Shown: positions 6,305-13,472 of the stretch, piece by piece
How positions within the stretch are numbered: position 1 is the first letter of the stretch
Layout: each line of letters opens with the position of its first letter
Source of the DNA: Methanobacterium sp. UBA44
Lineage (GTDB): Archaea > Methanobacteriota > Methanobacteria > Methanobacteriales > Methanobacteriaceae
Direction: 5' to 3'
Assembly: GCA_002494885.1 (NCBI GenBank)
Contig: DACV01000001.1
Span: 1 to 14,570, forward strand
DNA length: 14,570 nt
The notes under the pieces: generated by a model
What the model was told of the DNA's origin: nothing
The model's input: the letters and a program-made list of their open reading frames with translations, nothing else
Databases searched by the model: none
Translations under genes and position numbers: made by a program

Positions 6305-9232
6305 ATGGTAAGCACTACTCATCAAGGGACAAGGGATATTCCGCTTCGTTTTGCTAAGAATCTGACCAATATTGTTAATAAGGCATGGATAGATGGTTCA
6401 TTTATTGAAAGTGTTTCCTCAATTACTCAGGATTTATTAAATTTCTGGTTTAATGAAGCTTTTTGTGATACTCGTAATTTTAATTTCCATGAAGGGCAGA
6501 AGCAGGCTATTTTAAACACTATATATCTTCATGAAGTGATTGGGGTTAATAGTGTAACGGATATGTATCAGTCCATTTATCCTGAATTATTAGAGGAAAT
6601 GGATCTCCTTGATTTAGATAAGGATAAGTATAAGCATCCTAAGTATGCTGTTAAAATGGCGACTGGGACTGGTAAAACATGGGTCCTTCATGCATTATTG
6701 ATATGGCAGTTTTTAAATGCGAAAAGTGAACTTGAATCGTCTGGTAGGTATTCTAAGAATTTTTTACTTGTTGCACCGGGATTAATTGTTTATGAAAGAC
6801 TTCTTGATGCGTTTTTGGGTAAAGAGCAGGAGGATGGTACTAGAAGTTTTGATGATTCTGATTTTAAGGTTTTTGAGAAATTATTCGTGCCTTCTGCTTA
6901 TAAAGATATTATTTTCGGTTTTATACAATCTAATGTTGCCCGCAAAGATGAAATTGGTTCTAAGGTGACTGGTGAAGGTTTGATCGCGATTACTAATTGG
7001 CATTTGTTAGCTGGTGAAGAAGAAAAAATCAGTGATAGTTCACCTATTGAAGATCCATCAGCGGTTGTCAAAGATGTTTTACCTATTACTCCGGGCAAAA
7101 CAGCTGGAAATGCATTGGATTCTTTAGATAATCAGTATTTAAGGGGTAAGGAAATTGAATTTCTTGCTAATTTACCTGATCTGGTTGTTTTTAATGATGA
7201 GGCACACCATATACATGAAGTAAAGAAGGGTGGGGAGATATTTGAGGTTCAATGGCAGAAGAGTCTCACACAAATCTCAGAAACCAAAAAAGAAAAGTTT
7301 ATTCAGATTGATTTTTCTGCCACACCGTATAGTGTTACGGGCAGTGGTCAGAAGAGAACCAGACATTATTTCCCTTATATAGTAGTGGATTTTGATCTTA
7401 AAACCGCTATTAGGCATGGTCTAGTCAAGACAATAGCTTTGGATAGAAGGAAGGAAGTTGCTACAATAAAGCTTGATTTCAAGGCTATTCGGGAAGGTAA
7501 GAATGTTGTGGGGTTGTCGGATGGGCAGAAGATCATGCTTAGAGCAGGTCTGCAAAAATTAAATATACTTGAAAAGGAATTTGTGGAATTTACAGTGGAT
7601 GATAGTGGTGTTTCCAGTAAACATCCGAAGATGATGGTTATCTGTGAAGATACAAAAGTAGCACCCTTTGTTACTGATTTTTTAATTAAATCTGAGGGTT
7701 TGTCTGATGATGATGTGATGGAGATTCATTCTGACCGTAAAGGTAACATTCCTCAGCGGGAGTGGGATGAAACCAAGCAGCGATTGTTCAATATTGATAG
7801 ACATAGAAGTCCAAGGGTTATTGTTTCTGTTCTTATGTTGAGGGAAGGTTTTGATGTAAATAATATCTGTGTTATTGTTCCTTTAAGATCTACTGCATCC
7901 TTTATTCTTCTAGAGCAGACTATTGGTAGGGGTTTAAGGTTAATGTGGAGAGAACCCATTTTTGAAGAGGTTAAAATAGAAAATAGGATAAGATTACTGG
8001 ATAAAAAAGAAGAACCACTTAATTATCTGGATATTTTAAGTATTGTTGAGCACCCGGCGTTTATTGAATTTTATGAGAATTTAATTGACGAAATTCCACA
8101 TGGAACTGCTGTAACACCTCCGAAAGATAGGCAGAGTATTCTGGGAGATATTATTAAAGTTGGTTTAAGGGAAAATTATGAACAATATGATTTATATTGG
8201 CCTTTAATTATCAGAGAAAGTGAAGAGAATCTTGCTCCTGTTGAATTATCATTTGCTAATATGGAACCGTTCCCTATACCACTGGAAACCTTAGAAAAAA
8301 TAAAACCTGAGAAAGGTGAGGAATTTTATTCAGAGGAGGTTACTGTTCGGACTAGATTTGGTGAATATTCTGTTACGGCGGACATTTTTAATGCCAATAG
8401 CTACAATGATTTCTTGGCAAAGTTGGTTAAGGGTGTGACTTCTTTATTGATACCTGTTGGTCGGAAAAGGAAAAAATCTTTCCCTATGATGCAGGTGAAT
8501 ACGGCAGAAATAGCCAAACTTACAGATGACTATATTCGCCATAAACTATTTAATCAGGACTTTGACCCCATGGTTGATGATAATTGGAGGATACTCTTCT
8601 TATCTGAATCGAAGATCCTGTCACATATCATTAAAAATGTAAGCAAGGCAATCTTTGAGATGCAAAACAATGTAGATATAACAGAAGCAGAAGTAATAAA
8701 AAAACCATTCTCTGATGTATTTGAATTAAAAATGAGGGAAAATTTCTCCATTGATGTTTCCAAGGCAATCTATGAAAAGTTAGCTTACCCCTCAAATAAA
8801 GGCGGATTTGAAAAAGCATTTATAGAGTTTGTAGATAAGGATTCTGAAGTTAAATCATTTTTAAAAATCAATGAAATATACCATGACTTCGCTCATATAA
8901 CATACATCCGGGAGGACGGTCTGTTATCACATTATTATCCTGATTTTATAGTTAGAACCTCAAAAAAAGTTTATATAGTGGAAACTAAAGCCCAAAAAGA
9001 TGTAAACAATCCTAATGTTCAGCAGAAGAGAAGAGCTACTATTGACTGGATTGATAAAATAAATCAACTTAAACCCGAAGATAGGCTTTACTCTAAATGG
9101 ATTTATGTGTTATTAGGTGAAAATACCTTCTATGAGATGATTGATAAAGGTGCAGACACAATAGATATTCTTGAATATGAAAAGAAAACACGTGGCCAGG
9201 TAGAAGGAACATTAGAAGATTATTTTATATGA
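6305..9232 (+). CDS. res: Type III-like restriction enzyme, helicase-nuclease subunit (Res)
   Basis: A 975-residue SF2 helicase with all key motifs. Walker A is ATGTGKT (119-125), Walker B is DEAH (298-301), motif III is FSATPY (337-342), and motif VI is QTIGRGLR (538-545). The C-terminal domain holds a PD-(D/E)XK nuclease with PD880 in YYPDFIV and E893-T-K895 in IVETKAQ, preceded by a helix glutamate near 836. ATP hydrolysis would drive movement on DNA and the nuclease would cut it when partner sites are unmethylated. No motif is missing, so the subunit should be active if intact. Length and domain order fit Type III Res. It starts immediately after mod and ends 13 nt ahead of the radical SAM start, whose ribosome site GGGG (9234-9237) lies just after the res stop. 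Confidence 0.9.
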   Translation: MVSTTHQGTRDIPLRFAKNLTNIVNKAWIDGSFIESVSSITQDLLNFWFNEAFCDTRNFNFHEGQKQAILNTIYLHEVIGVNSVTDMYQSIYPELLEEMDLLDLDKDKYKHPKYAVKMATGTGKTWVLHALLIWQFLNAKSELESSGRYSKNFLLVAPGLIVYERLLDAFLGKEQEDGTRSFDDSDFKVFEKLFVPSAYKDIIFGFIQSNVARKDEIGSKVTGEGLIAITNWHLLAGEEEKISDSSPIEDPSAVVKDVLPITPGKTAGNALDSLDNQYLRGKEIEFLANLPDLVVFNDEAHHIHEVKKGGEIFEVQWQKSLTQISETKKEKFIQIDFSATPYSVTGSGQKRTRHYFPYIVVDFDLKTAIRHGLVKTIALDRRKEVATIKLDFKAIREGKNVVGLSDGQKIMLRAGLQKLNILEKEFVEFTVDDSGVSSKHPKMMVICEDTKVAPFVTDFLIKSEGLSDDDVMEIHSDRKGNIPQREWDETKQRLFNIDRHRSPRVIVSVLMLREGFDVNNICVIVPLRSTASFILLEQTIGRGLRLMWREPIFEEVKIENRIRLLDKKEEPLNYLDILSIVEHPAFIEFYENLIDEIPHGTAVTPPKDRQSILGDIIKVGLRENYEQYDLYWPLIIRESEENLAPVELSFANMEPFPIPLETLEKIKPEKGEEFYSEEVTVRTRFGEYSVTADIFNANSYNDFLAKLVKGVTSLLIPVGRKRKKSFPMMQVNTAEIAKLTDDYIRHKLFNQDFDPMVDDNWRILFLSESKILSHIIKNVSKAIFEMQNNVDITEAEVIKKPFSDVFELKMRENFSIDVSKAIYEKLAYPSNKGGFEKAFIEFVDKDSEVKSFLKINEIYHDFAHITYIREDGLLSHYYPDFIVRTSKKVYIVETKAQKDVNNPNVQQKRRATIDWIDKINQLKPEDRLYSKWIYVLLGENTFYEMIDKGADTIDILEYEKKTRGQVEGTLEDYFI

Positions 9233-9245
9233 TGGGGTAATTAAA

Positions 9246-9967
9246 TTGAAATACTACAGCTTCAGATACAACGATAACTGGTATGGTGGAATAGCTACAG
9301 CATATTGCAGCGAATGTAATTTAAACTGTATTTATTGCTACTCACATAATAAAAGAAATACAGGTAAGGATAGAACTGCGAGGGAAGTTGCCGATAGATT
9401 AATGAAGCTAGCCCATAAGCATGGTATTGATAAATGCCGGATTTCTGGTGGTGAATGTACTTTGGACTTTGACCATCTTTTAGAGGTTCTTCATATTATT
9501 ATGGAAGAAAGTGACTTAGAGTTTTATAGGAAACTAATGGCATTAATATTGGTAAGAACCCAGAAAAAGCTGAAAAGTTTGCAAAATTCCCTCCTAACCG
9601 TTTGCACATAACTGTATCATTGAAACATATTAAACCTAAATCTTTTGCTAAGCTTACAGGTGCATCAAAAGAATGGGTAAAATTCCCAAAAAAAGCAGTT
9701 GAGGTATTAGCATCTCATAATACTGATATAAGAATAGCTTTCATGGATGATTGGTATACTCAGAAAGAAATCAATGCTATAATGGATTGGTTTATATTGG
9801 ATGCTGGTGTGGAATGGGGATTTAAAATAGTAGATTTAATGGGTAAAGATGTTACAGAAGAAACTCTAACTGAAGCTGTAAATGAATCAGTAGATGTGGA
9901 AGAATTCTACAAATACAGATCTTTACCGTTAAAAAAGAAAGAAATATTAGATATTTTAAAATCTTAG
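9246..9967 (+). pseudogene. Radical SAM protein, broken by a -1 frameshift
   Basis: The first part (TTG start at 9246, GGGG at 9234-9237) carries the iron-sulfur cluster motif CNLNCIYC (C24, C28, C31; CX3CX2C) and RISGGECTL, the GGE element that contacts the methionine of SAM. After residue ~93 the frame becomes meaningless and stops at 9611. The true continuation is one frame over: ETNG, then INIGKNPEKAEKFAKFPP and LHITVSLKHI, ending at TAG 9965-9967. The break lies within 9522-9529, where 5 bases (TATAG) stand where 6 would be needed; the downstream frame has TAG at 9527-9529 there. Restoring one base gives an uninterrupted 240-residue protein. The substrate is unknown. It is the third gene of the mod-res unit by position and ribosome site. 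It is either genuinely inactivated or shows a sequence error. A TTG start is used, as may be the case at 158. Confidence 0.75.
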
Positions 9968-9973
9968 TTAATC

Positions 9974-10000
9974 ATTTTTCAATCTTTTTGGCCTCTTTTT
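9974..10000 (+). terminator. Archaeal U-tract terminator after the radical SAM gene
   Basis: Three runs of five T (9975-9979, 9985-9989, 9996-10000) follow the stop codon by a few bases on the plus strand. Repeated U-tracts without a strong hairpin are typical of archaeal termination. The site lies between convergent genes. Confidence 0.5.
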
Positions 10001-10045
10001 ACACAATCATTAATAAATATACATTTTAAATCAGTGCATTGTTGT

Positions 10046-10476
10046 TTATTTCACTGGAAAATTTTCTTTTATGTCCTGTAATATGAATTCTGAGAACTCA
10101 TCAACCTCAGCACCATAAGTAGCCCAATCAGTAGGTACGCCAGAACATCCTTGACCACCGGGGACATATGAAGCTGTGAAACCTGTGTTATGCTTTTTAC
10201 AATGCACTTAGTTTCTTTAATATCCCTGCATGTTATTTCCCAATACCATTCATAATCTTCATCATTTCCAATGTATTCTAATCCAATTTCAAGAACTACA
10301 ATTTTCCAGTCGTGAGTATGAAGATCTATTAATGGTTTATTATTAGCATTCCCAATTATTATACGTCCCCTAATGGGATTTTTAGGATCACAGGTTTCTT
10401 CAAAGTCAAAATCATAATTTATTTCTCTTTCAATCTCATCTAATGGTTCCATTTGAAAATCTTTTAAACTCATCAT
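10046..10476 (-). pseudogene. Hypothetical protein, broken by a -1 homopolymer frameshift
   Basis: The first ~92 residues are coherent and acidic (DEIEREINYDFDFEETCDP, then PLIDLHTHDWKIVVLEIG and YEWYWEITCRD). After KETKCIVKS the frame runs into an implausible tail ending at 10069. In the next frame, after the run of five A (10194-10198 on the given strand as T), the reading KKHNTGFTASYVPGGQGCSG...GAEVDEFSEFILQDIKENFPVK continues to TAA at 10046-10048. Six A instead of five would give a clean 143-residue protein. I do not recognise a family. The ribosome site GGTGG is 1 nt from the first ATG (10476) and 4 nt from a second (10473), so the second is the likelier start. No membrane segments remain once the frame is corrected; the apparent hydrophobic tail is an artefact of the shift. 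Confidence 0.65.
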
Positions 10477-10507
10477 TCCACCTACTTTTTTATTAAATAG
10501 AGCTAAT

Positions 10508-10526
10508 TAAGAATATCTAATTCTTA
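10508..10526. repeat. Perfect inverted repeat between two minus-strand genes
   Basis: TAAGAAT, five bases, then ATTCTTA form a perfect 7-bp stem, 7 bases past the stop of the RNase J-like gene. It could be a weak terminator or a binding site ahead of the next gene. The stem is AT-rich and no long U-tract follows on the minus strand, so the role is uncertain. Confidence 0.35.
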
Positions 10527-10533
10527 GTTTAAT

Positions 10534-12036
10534 TTATTGACTTAATTCTGGAAAATCTATTTCTATTCCGTCATTTTTTAGGATTTCAAACTCTTCCTTT
10601 TTCTCAGTATGCATTGGGTATACTTTTTCTGGATTTATTTTCCTGATCATATCTAGTATTTCTGTTTTGTTAGCATGGCCTGATCCGTGCATTCCTTCGG
10701 TTATCATTTCTAGGTTGAAGTGGTTGATCCAGTTTTGGGCTTTTTGGAAGTCGATTTCCATTTCATCATTGAAAGGTTCTGTCTTAGACCAGATGTAAAG
10801 TCCTTTCTCAGGTTTGACATCGATTAGCTCTTTAAACTCGAAGAAGTCACAGCTGAATAGGTATTCTTTTGGGTTTTCTCTGATATCTTTATAAGTAACC
10901 GCGTTTTCTAAGTCGAGGAATCTTTTCTCCCACTTTTTATAACCATCTTCCATGTGTTGTGGATGTAAATCGGAACAGGTTACCCATTCTCCTTCTAAAC
11001 AAACGCATGCTTCATCACCCATCAATCCCCAGCTTCTACGGGGCAGATACACTGCCAGGTCCAAATTTGAATAATATCCGCCCTCGGTGAATAAGTTTAG
11101 GAGGTATGCTTCTTTCATGTTTACGACCATTGTTCTGTCTGTATTTTGAGCTACTTTATAGAAGGTTAGGAAACGGTCTAAATCACGTATTGGGTAATTT
11201 ACTATTACATGATCATTATAGCCATCCACAATATGAGTTGCTTTTTCTTCAATGGATTCTTCACTAATGTTATTATTAGTGTTCATGCGTGTTCCTTCAC
11301 ATAGCATTTTTGTGGGTTGGAACTGGCTTGATTCTTTAACGAACTTCTCTGTCATCTTTGAGTTTCTACCATGGAATCGAAGATCCCCAGTATAAACAAT
11401 TGCCTCATCATCTGTTTCTAATAGAAAAGCACACGCTCCGGGTAGTGAATGGTCTACAGGTGCGGATTTAATTGATATATTACCTAAATTGTATTGTTTA
11501 TATGGTTCTATGATGTTAATGTCCCTGTTTACTTCAGATTCTTCACCTTTAACTTTAGTATAAGGGGAATAACCATCTCTTACTACAATTTTTGGTTTTA
11601 AAAAGAATGATTCCTTAAGTTTGACCAGTTCATTGAAAGATGTTGATGTAGTGTCCTGTAAAGCTTTCATTATTAGATAGGATTCCTTGGTTAAATAAAG
11701 AGGTATGTCTCTTCGAAGATGATGGACATAGGCAGAGTGATCCATATGGGCGTGACTTATTAACACACCATCTACAGATGGTTCTTCCTGGCAGGTTAGT
11801 CCAGAGTGTCTTAGATAGTCTTCCCGGTATATACCTTTAATATCAGGTAAAAGCCCGAACTCGACAAAATCAAGTATTCCATTTCCAGAGCGTGGTTGTA
11901 AAAACTCGCTGAAATATTGATTAGCAGTCTTAAAGCTCATCCCAAAGTCCAGGAATAATGAATCATTTTTCTCTTCCACTAATACTTTGTTTCCACCAAT
12001 TTCATCTACTCCACCATAAAAATCTATTTTAGCCAT
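10534..12036 (-). CDS. RNase J-like beta-CASP metallo-beta-lactamase protein
   Basis: A 500-residue soluble protein. Metal-binding motif II is HAHMDH (H95, H97, D99, H100). Further ligands are H196 in DHSLPGACAF and D218 in YTGDLRFHG, and the beta-CASP part ends with EGMHGSGHA (H454) and YPMHTEKK (H476). The order and spacing are those of RNase J/beta-CASP nucleases, so RNA processing or decay is the likely role. It is longer and more divergent than the ordinary archaeal RNase J (about 450 residues), with an insertion around residues 45-85, so a specialised paralogue is likely. The start is ATG 12036, not an earlier TTG at 12051: the GGAGGT site (12045-12050) is the end of the preceding gene's coding sequence, which gives coupled translation. 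All metal ligands appear present. Confidence 0.8.
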   Translation of the reverse strand: MAKIDFYGGVDEIGGNKVLVEEKNDSLFLDFGMSFKTANQYFSEFLQPRSGNGILDFVEFGLLPDIKGIYREDYLRHSGLTCQEEPSVDGVLISHAHMDHSAYVHHLRRDIPLYLTKESYLIMKALQDTTSTSFNELVKLKESFFLKPKIVVRDGYSPYTKVKGEESEVNRDINIIEPYKQYNLGNISIKSAPVDHSLPGACAFLLETDDEAIVYTGDLRFHGRNSKMTEKFVKESSQFQPTKMLCEGTRMNTNNNISEESIEEKATHIVDGYNDHVIVNYPIRDLDRFLTFYKVAQNTDRTMVVNMKEAYLLNLFTEGGYYSNLDLAVYLPRRSWGLMGDEACVCLEGEWVTCSDLHPQHMEDGYKKWEKRFLDLENAVTYKDIRENPKEYLFSCDFFEFKELIDVKPEKGLYIWSKTEPFNDEMEIDFQKAQNWINHFNLEMITEGMHGSGHANKTEILDMIRKINPEKVYPMHTEKKEEFEILKNDGIEIDFPELSQ

Positions 12037-12040
12037 ATTT

Positions 12041-12235
12041 TTAACCTCCAATCCTGAAAGAAGTATCAGTTGTTTCTATAACAACAAATCTTCCAAAAAT
12101 TTGATATTCTATCCCTAATTCCTCCATTTCATCCCGCATAACTCTGAACTCAGAGGATGAAATGGCGGTCATGGAAATATCATCATCAACCATTGTTACT
12201 AAATACATAACTTCAGTTAGATGGTAATTATCCAT
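12041..12235 (-). CDS. Small hypothetical protein coupled to the beta-CASP gene (64 aa)
   Basis: The product is 64 residues, soluble, acidic and beta-rich (MYLVTMVDDDISM near the start, then YQIFGRFVVIETTDTSF near the end). The true start is ATG 12235, 8 nt from a GGAGG (12244-12248); the earlier TTG at 12250 is part of the ribosome site. The gene ends AGAATTGGAGGTTAA, and that GGAGG is the ribosome site of the RNase J-like gene, so the two are coupled and probably made in set proportion. I do not recognise the family; an accessory or regulatory partner of the hydrolase is possible from position only. Confidence 0.6.
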   Translation of the reverse strand: MDNYHLTEVMYLVTMVDDDISMTAISSSEFRVMRDEMEELGIEYQIFGRFVVIETTDTSFRIGG

Positions 12236-12253
12236 TAAATAAACCTCCAATAT

Positions 12254-12301
12254 TCATTTAAGAAAATACCATCTTTCATCCACAAATTCACATACAAGCA
12301 T
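12254..12301 (-). CDS. Possible 15-residue leader ORF ahead of the coupled pair
   Basis: ATG at 12301 follows AAGGAGGT (CCTCC on the given strand at 12306-12310) by 4 nt, encodes MLVCEFVDERWYFLK and stops at 12254-12256. The strong site in front of so short an ORF, 18 bases from the next start, suggests translation of a leader peptide or ribosome loading that controls the downstream genes. The aromatic residues and Cys are noted, but no attenuation mechanism can be read out. Confidence 0.35.
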   Translation of the reverse strand: MLVCEFVDERWYFLK

Positions 12302-12485
12302 TTTACCTCCTTAATATTTTTTTAATATTGAGGATGCATAGCAAAAAAGGTAGTTGAAGAGCAGGTAGATAGTTTAGTCTGTTATCTAAGGAAAATTAAC
12401 GCATTTACTAGGAAAAATAATTGTATCCGAGATTTATCGGCTGATTAGAGTATTCTGCATCTCTACCTATTATTAAATATAACTC
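12302..12485 (-). promoter_or_regulatory. Long 5' region with TATA box and small hairpins
   Basis: This minus-strand stretch holds TATTAAATAT (12471-12480), a TATA-like box, which would place the start of a transcript near 12446 and leave a 5' region of about 145 nt ahead of the leader ORF. Two perfect stems lie in it: CCGA/TCGG at 12427-12440 with a 6-base loop, and TAGATA/TATCTA at 12366-12388. In addition AGGTAG (12363-12368) can pair with CTACCT (12463-12468). From 12331 to 12470 I count 48 G or C of 140 bases. No gene is seen here. It could be a structured leader or small RNA; the structure is only hand-paired. Confidence 0.35.
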
Positions 12486-12506
12486 GTCTTACAAGATTAT
12501 TAGAAA

Positions 12507-12656
12507 TTATTGCAAAATATAGATATTAATAATTGCAAGTCCTAAATTCAAACTATTAATACCCCAAATCTTTCTGCTCCGTTTTTCTTTCAGGCATTCA
12601 TACAGAATATAGCAAAAGCTAATTAAAATCAGTATTCCAATAATTAAGTTAATCAT
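12507..12656 (-). CDS. Small two-helix membrane protein (49 aa)
   Basis: A 49-residue product starting at ATG 12656, with GGGTG (12664-12668) 7 nt upstream. Residues 3-19 (LIIGILILISFCYIL) form one membrane helix. A positively charged loop follows (KEKRSRK, 23-29), then a second hydrophobic stretch at 35-48. The charged loop between the two segments would face the cytoplasm. It is the last gene of the minus-strand unit that includes the YdjM-like hydrolase. No family recognised. Confidence 0.5.
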   Translation of the reverse strand: MINLIIGILILISFCYILYECLKEKRSRKIWGINSLNLGLAIINIYILQ

Positions 12657-12675
12657 TTCCAAGCACCCTTTTTTA

Positions 12676-12831
12676 TTATAGTTTTAAATGCTCAATATCT
12701 AAGTCTTTAATTTCTGAAATATGGCATTTGGGCAGTTTGATTTTAAAACAATCCTTTTTTATCCTACAGTTTTCACATTTAGATGGATCAATATATGTGC
12801 CATATGCGTCACAGAATATCATTTCACTCAT
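12676..12831 (-). CDS. Small five-cysteine protein (51 aa)
   Basis: A 51-residue product from ATG 12831 to TAA 12676-12678. A strong GGAGG (12839-12843) lies 7 nt upstream. It carries Cys at 7, 19, 22, 28 and 36, with CENCRIKKDC as the core (CX2CX5C), which suggests a zinc or iron-sulfur binding knuckle. The gene begins 23 nt after the stop of the YdjM-like gene and is followed by the 49-aa membrane protein. The product has no membrane segment. Function unknown; it could act in metal binding or redox. Confidence 0.6.
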   Translation of the reverse strand: MSEMIFCDAYGTYIDPSKCENCRIKKDCFKIKLPKCHISEIKDLDIEHLKL

Positions 12832-12854
12832 TATTCAACCTCCAATATTAATTT

Positions 12855-13472
12855 TCAAGTAATTGTAATAGTTGTTTTATTGTCACTAATTTTTTCTACC
12901 GTTATATTCTTTTTAACATTTTGATTTAGTTCAAAATTCAAATTAAATGTATTTTTTATGGTATCATTATTGTTGGAGCTGTTGGTGTTGTCTCCAGCTG
13001 CGAATACGAGATTTTGATTGTCTGAAAAGTTAATCATAGATCCTATGCTTGTTGTGAAGAGTAGAACGGGAATAAGAAGAAATAAAATAAATACAAATAC
13101 CGCTTTATCTTGGTTTGTGCCTGTTTTTATTCTTCTTCCCTTACTGAAACATACAAAATTCGTTTTCCAGAAGGGATATAAGACGGGGCAACCGTTTACT
13201 GTTAAAATATCTAGAAGAATATGGGAGTTGAATCCTATTATCAGCGCAGCTGCTATTGTAAGATCTAAAAAACCAACTAAGACAAAGGGAATTAGCCAGA
13301 TTAATGAATGTCCATAGCCCCTATGTTTTCCTAATAATCTATCTATTATGTCTGGAAATACGGATATCCATCCGGCAAAGAAAATACCAATTAATATGTT
13401 GTTTAGGTTTGTTAGATAGGCGAATGTGATGAATAATAGGATGGCTCCCGCTATGTGGGTGTAGCTTCTCAT
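12855..13472 (-). CDS. YdjM/DUF457-family membrane-bound metal-dependent hydrolase
   Basis: A 205-residue protein of the YdjM family (DUF457, PF04307). The family's polar residues lie within or near membrane segments: H6, D41 and D44 (FPDIIDRLLGKHRGYGHS), H50 and H55, then H84 and D88 (FNSHILLDILT). Helices span about 8-22, 26-40, 57-80 and 123-142. The tail from about 147 is Asn/Thr rich and without membrane segments, so it probably lies outside the cell; it is longer than usual for the family. The start at 13472 has GGAGG nearby and overlaps the end of the preceding gene by ATGA, meaning tight translation coupling. Substrate unknown. Confidence 0.8.
   Translation of the reverse strand: MRSYTHIAGAILLFITFAYLTNLNNILIGIFFAGWISVFPDIIDRLLGKHRGYGHSLIWLIPFVLVGFLDLTIAAALIIGFNSHILLDILTVNGCPVLYPFWKTNFVCFSKGRRIKTGTNQDKAVFVFILFLLIPVLLFTTSIGSMINFSDNQNLVFAAGDNTNSSNNNDTIKNTFNLNFELNQNVKKNITVEKISDNKTTITIT

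Noticed and set aside
6786..8819. Several short open frames on both strands inside res
   Set aside because: All are embedded in the continuous helicase-nuclease coding region and give products without any domain or ribosome site.
9246..9967. Considered viperin-like defence enzyme for the radical SAM gene
   Set aside because: The cluster motif CNLNCIYC and its surroundings do not show the residues I associate with viperins, and any radical SAM family would look similar at this level.
12331..12470. Possible tRNA or box C/D RNA in the region ahead of the RNase J-like pair
   Set aside because: There is no tRNA-like B box or cloverleaf, and the CTGA and RTGATGA elements are not correctly paired; kept only as a hairpin-bearing 5' region.
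12721..12924. Plus-strand open frame across the 51-aa gene
   Set aside because: It is antisense to the Cys-rich gene, which has a strong ribosome site and coherent product; the plus-strand product is phenylalanine-rich noise.
13018..13317. Plus-strand open frame of 99 codons opposite the YdjM-like gene
   Set aside because: The minus-strand frame carries the family motifs; the plus-strand product has no recognisable feature.
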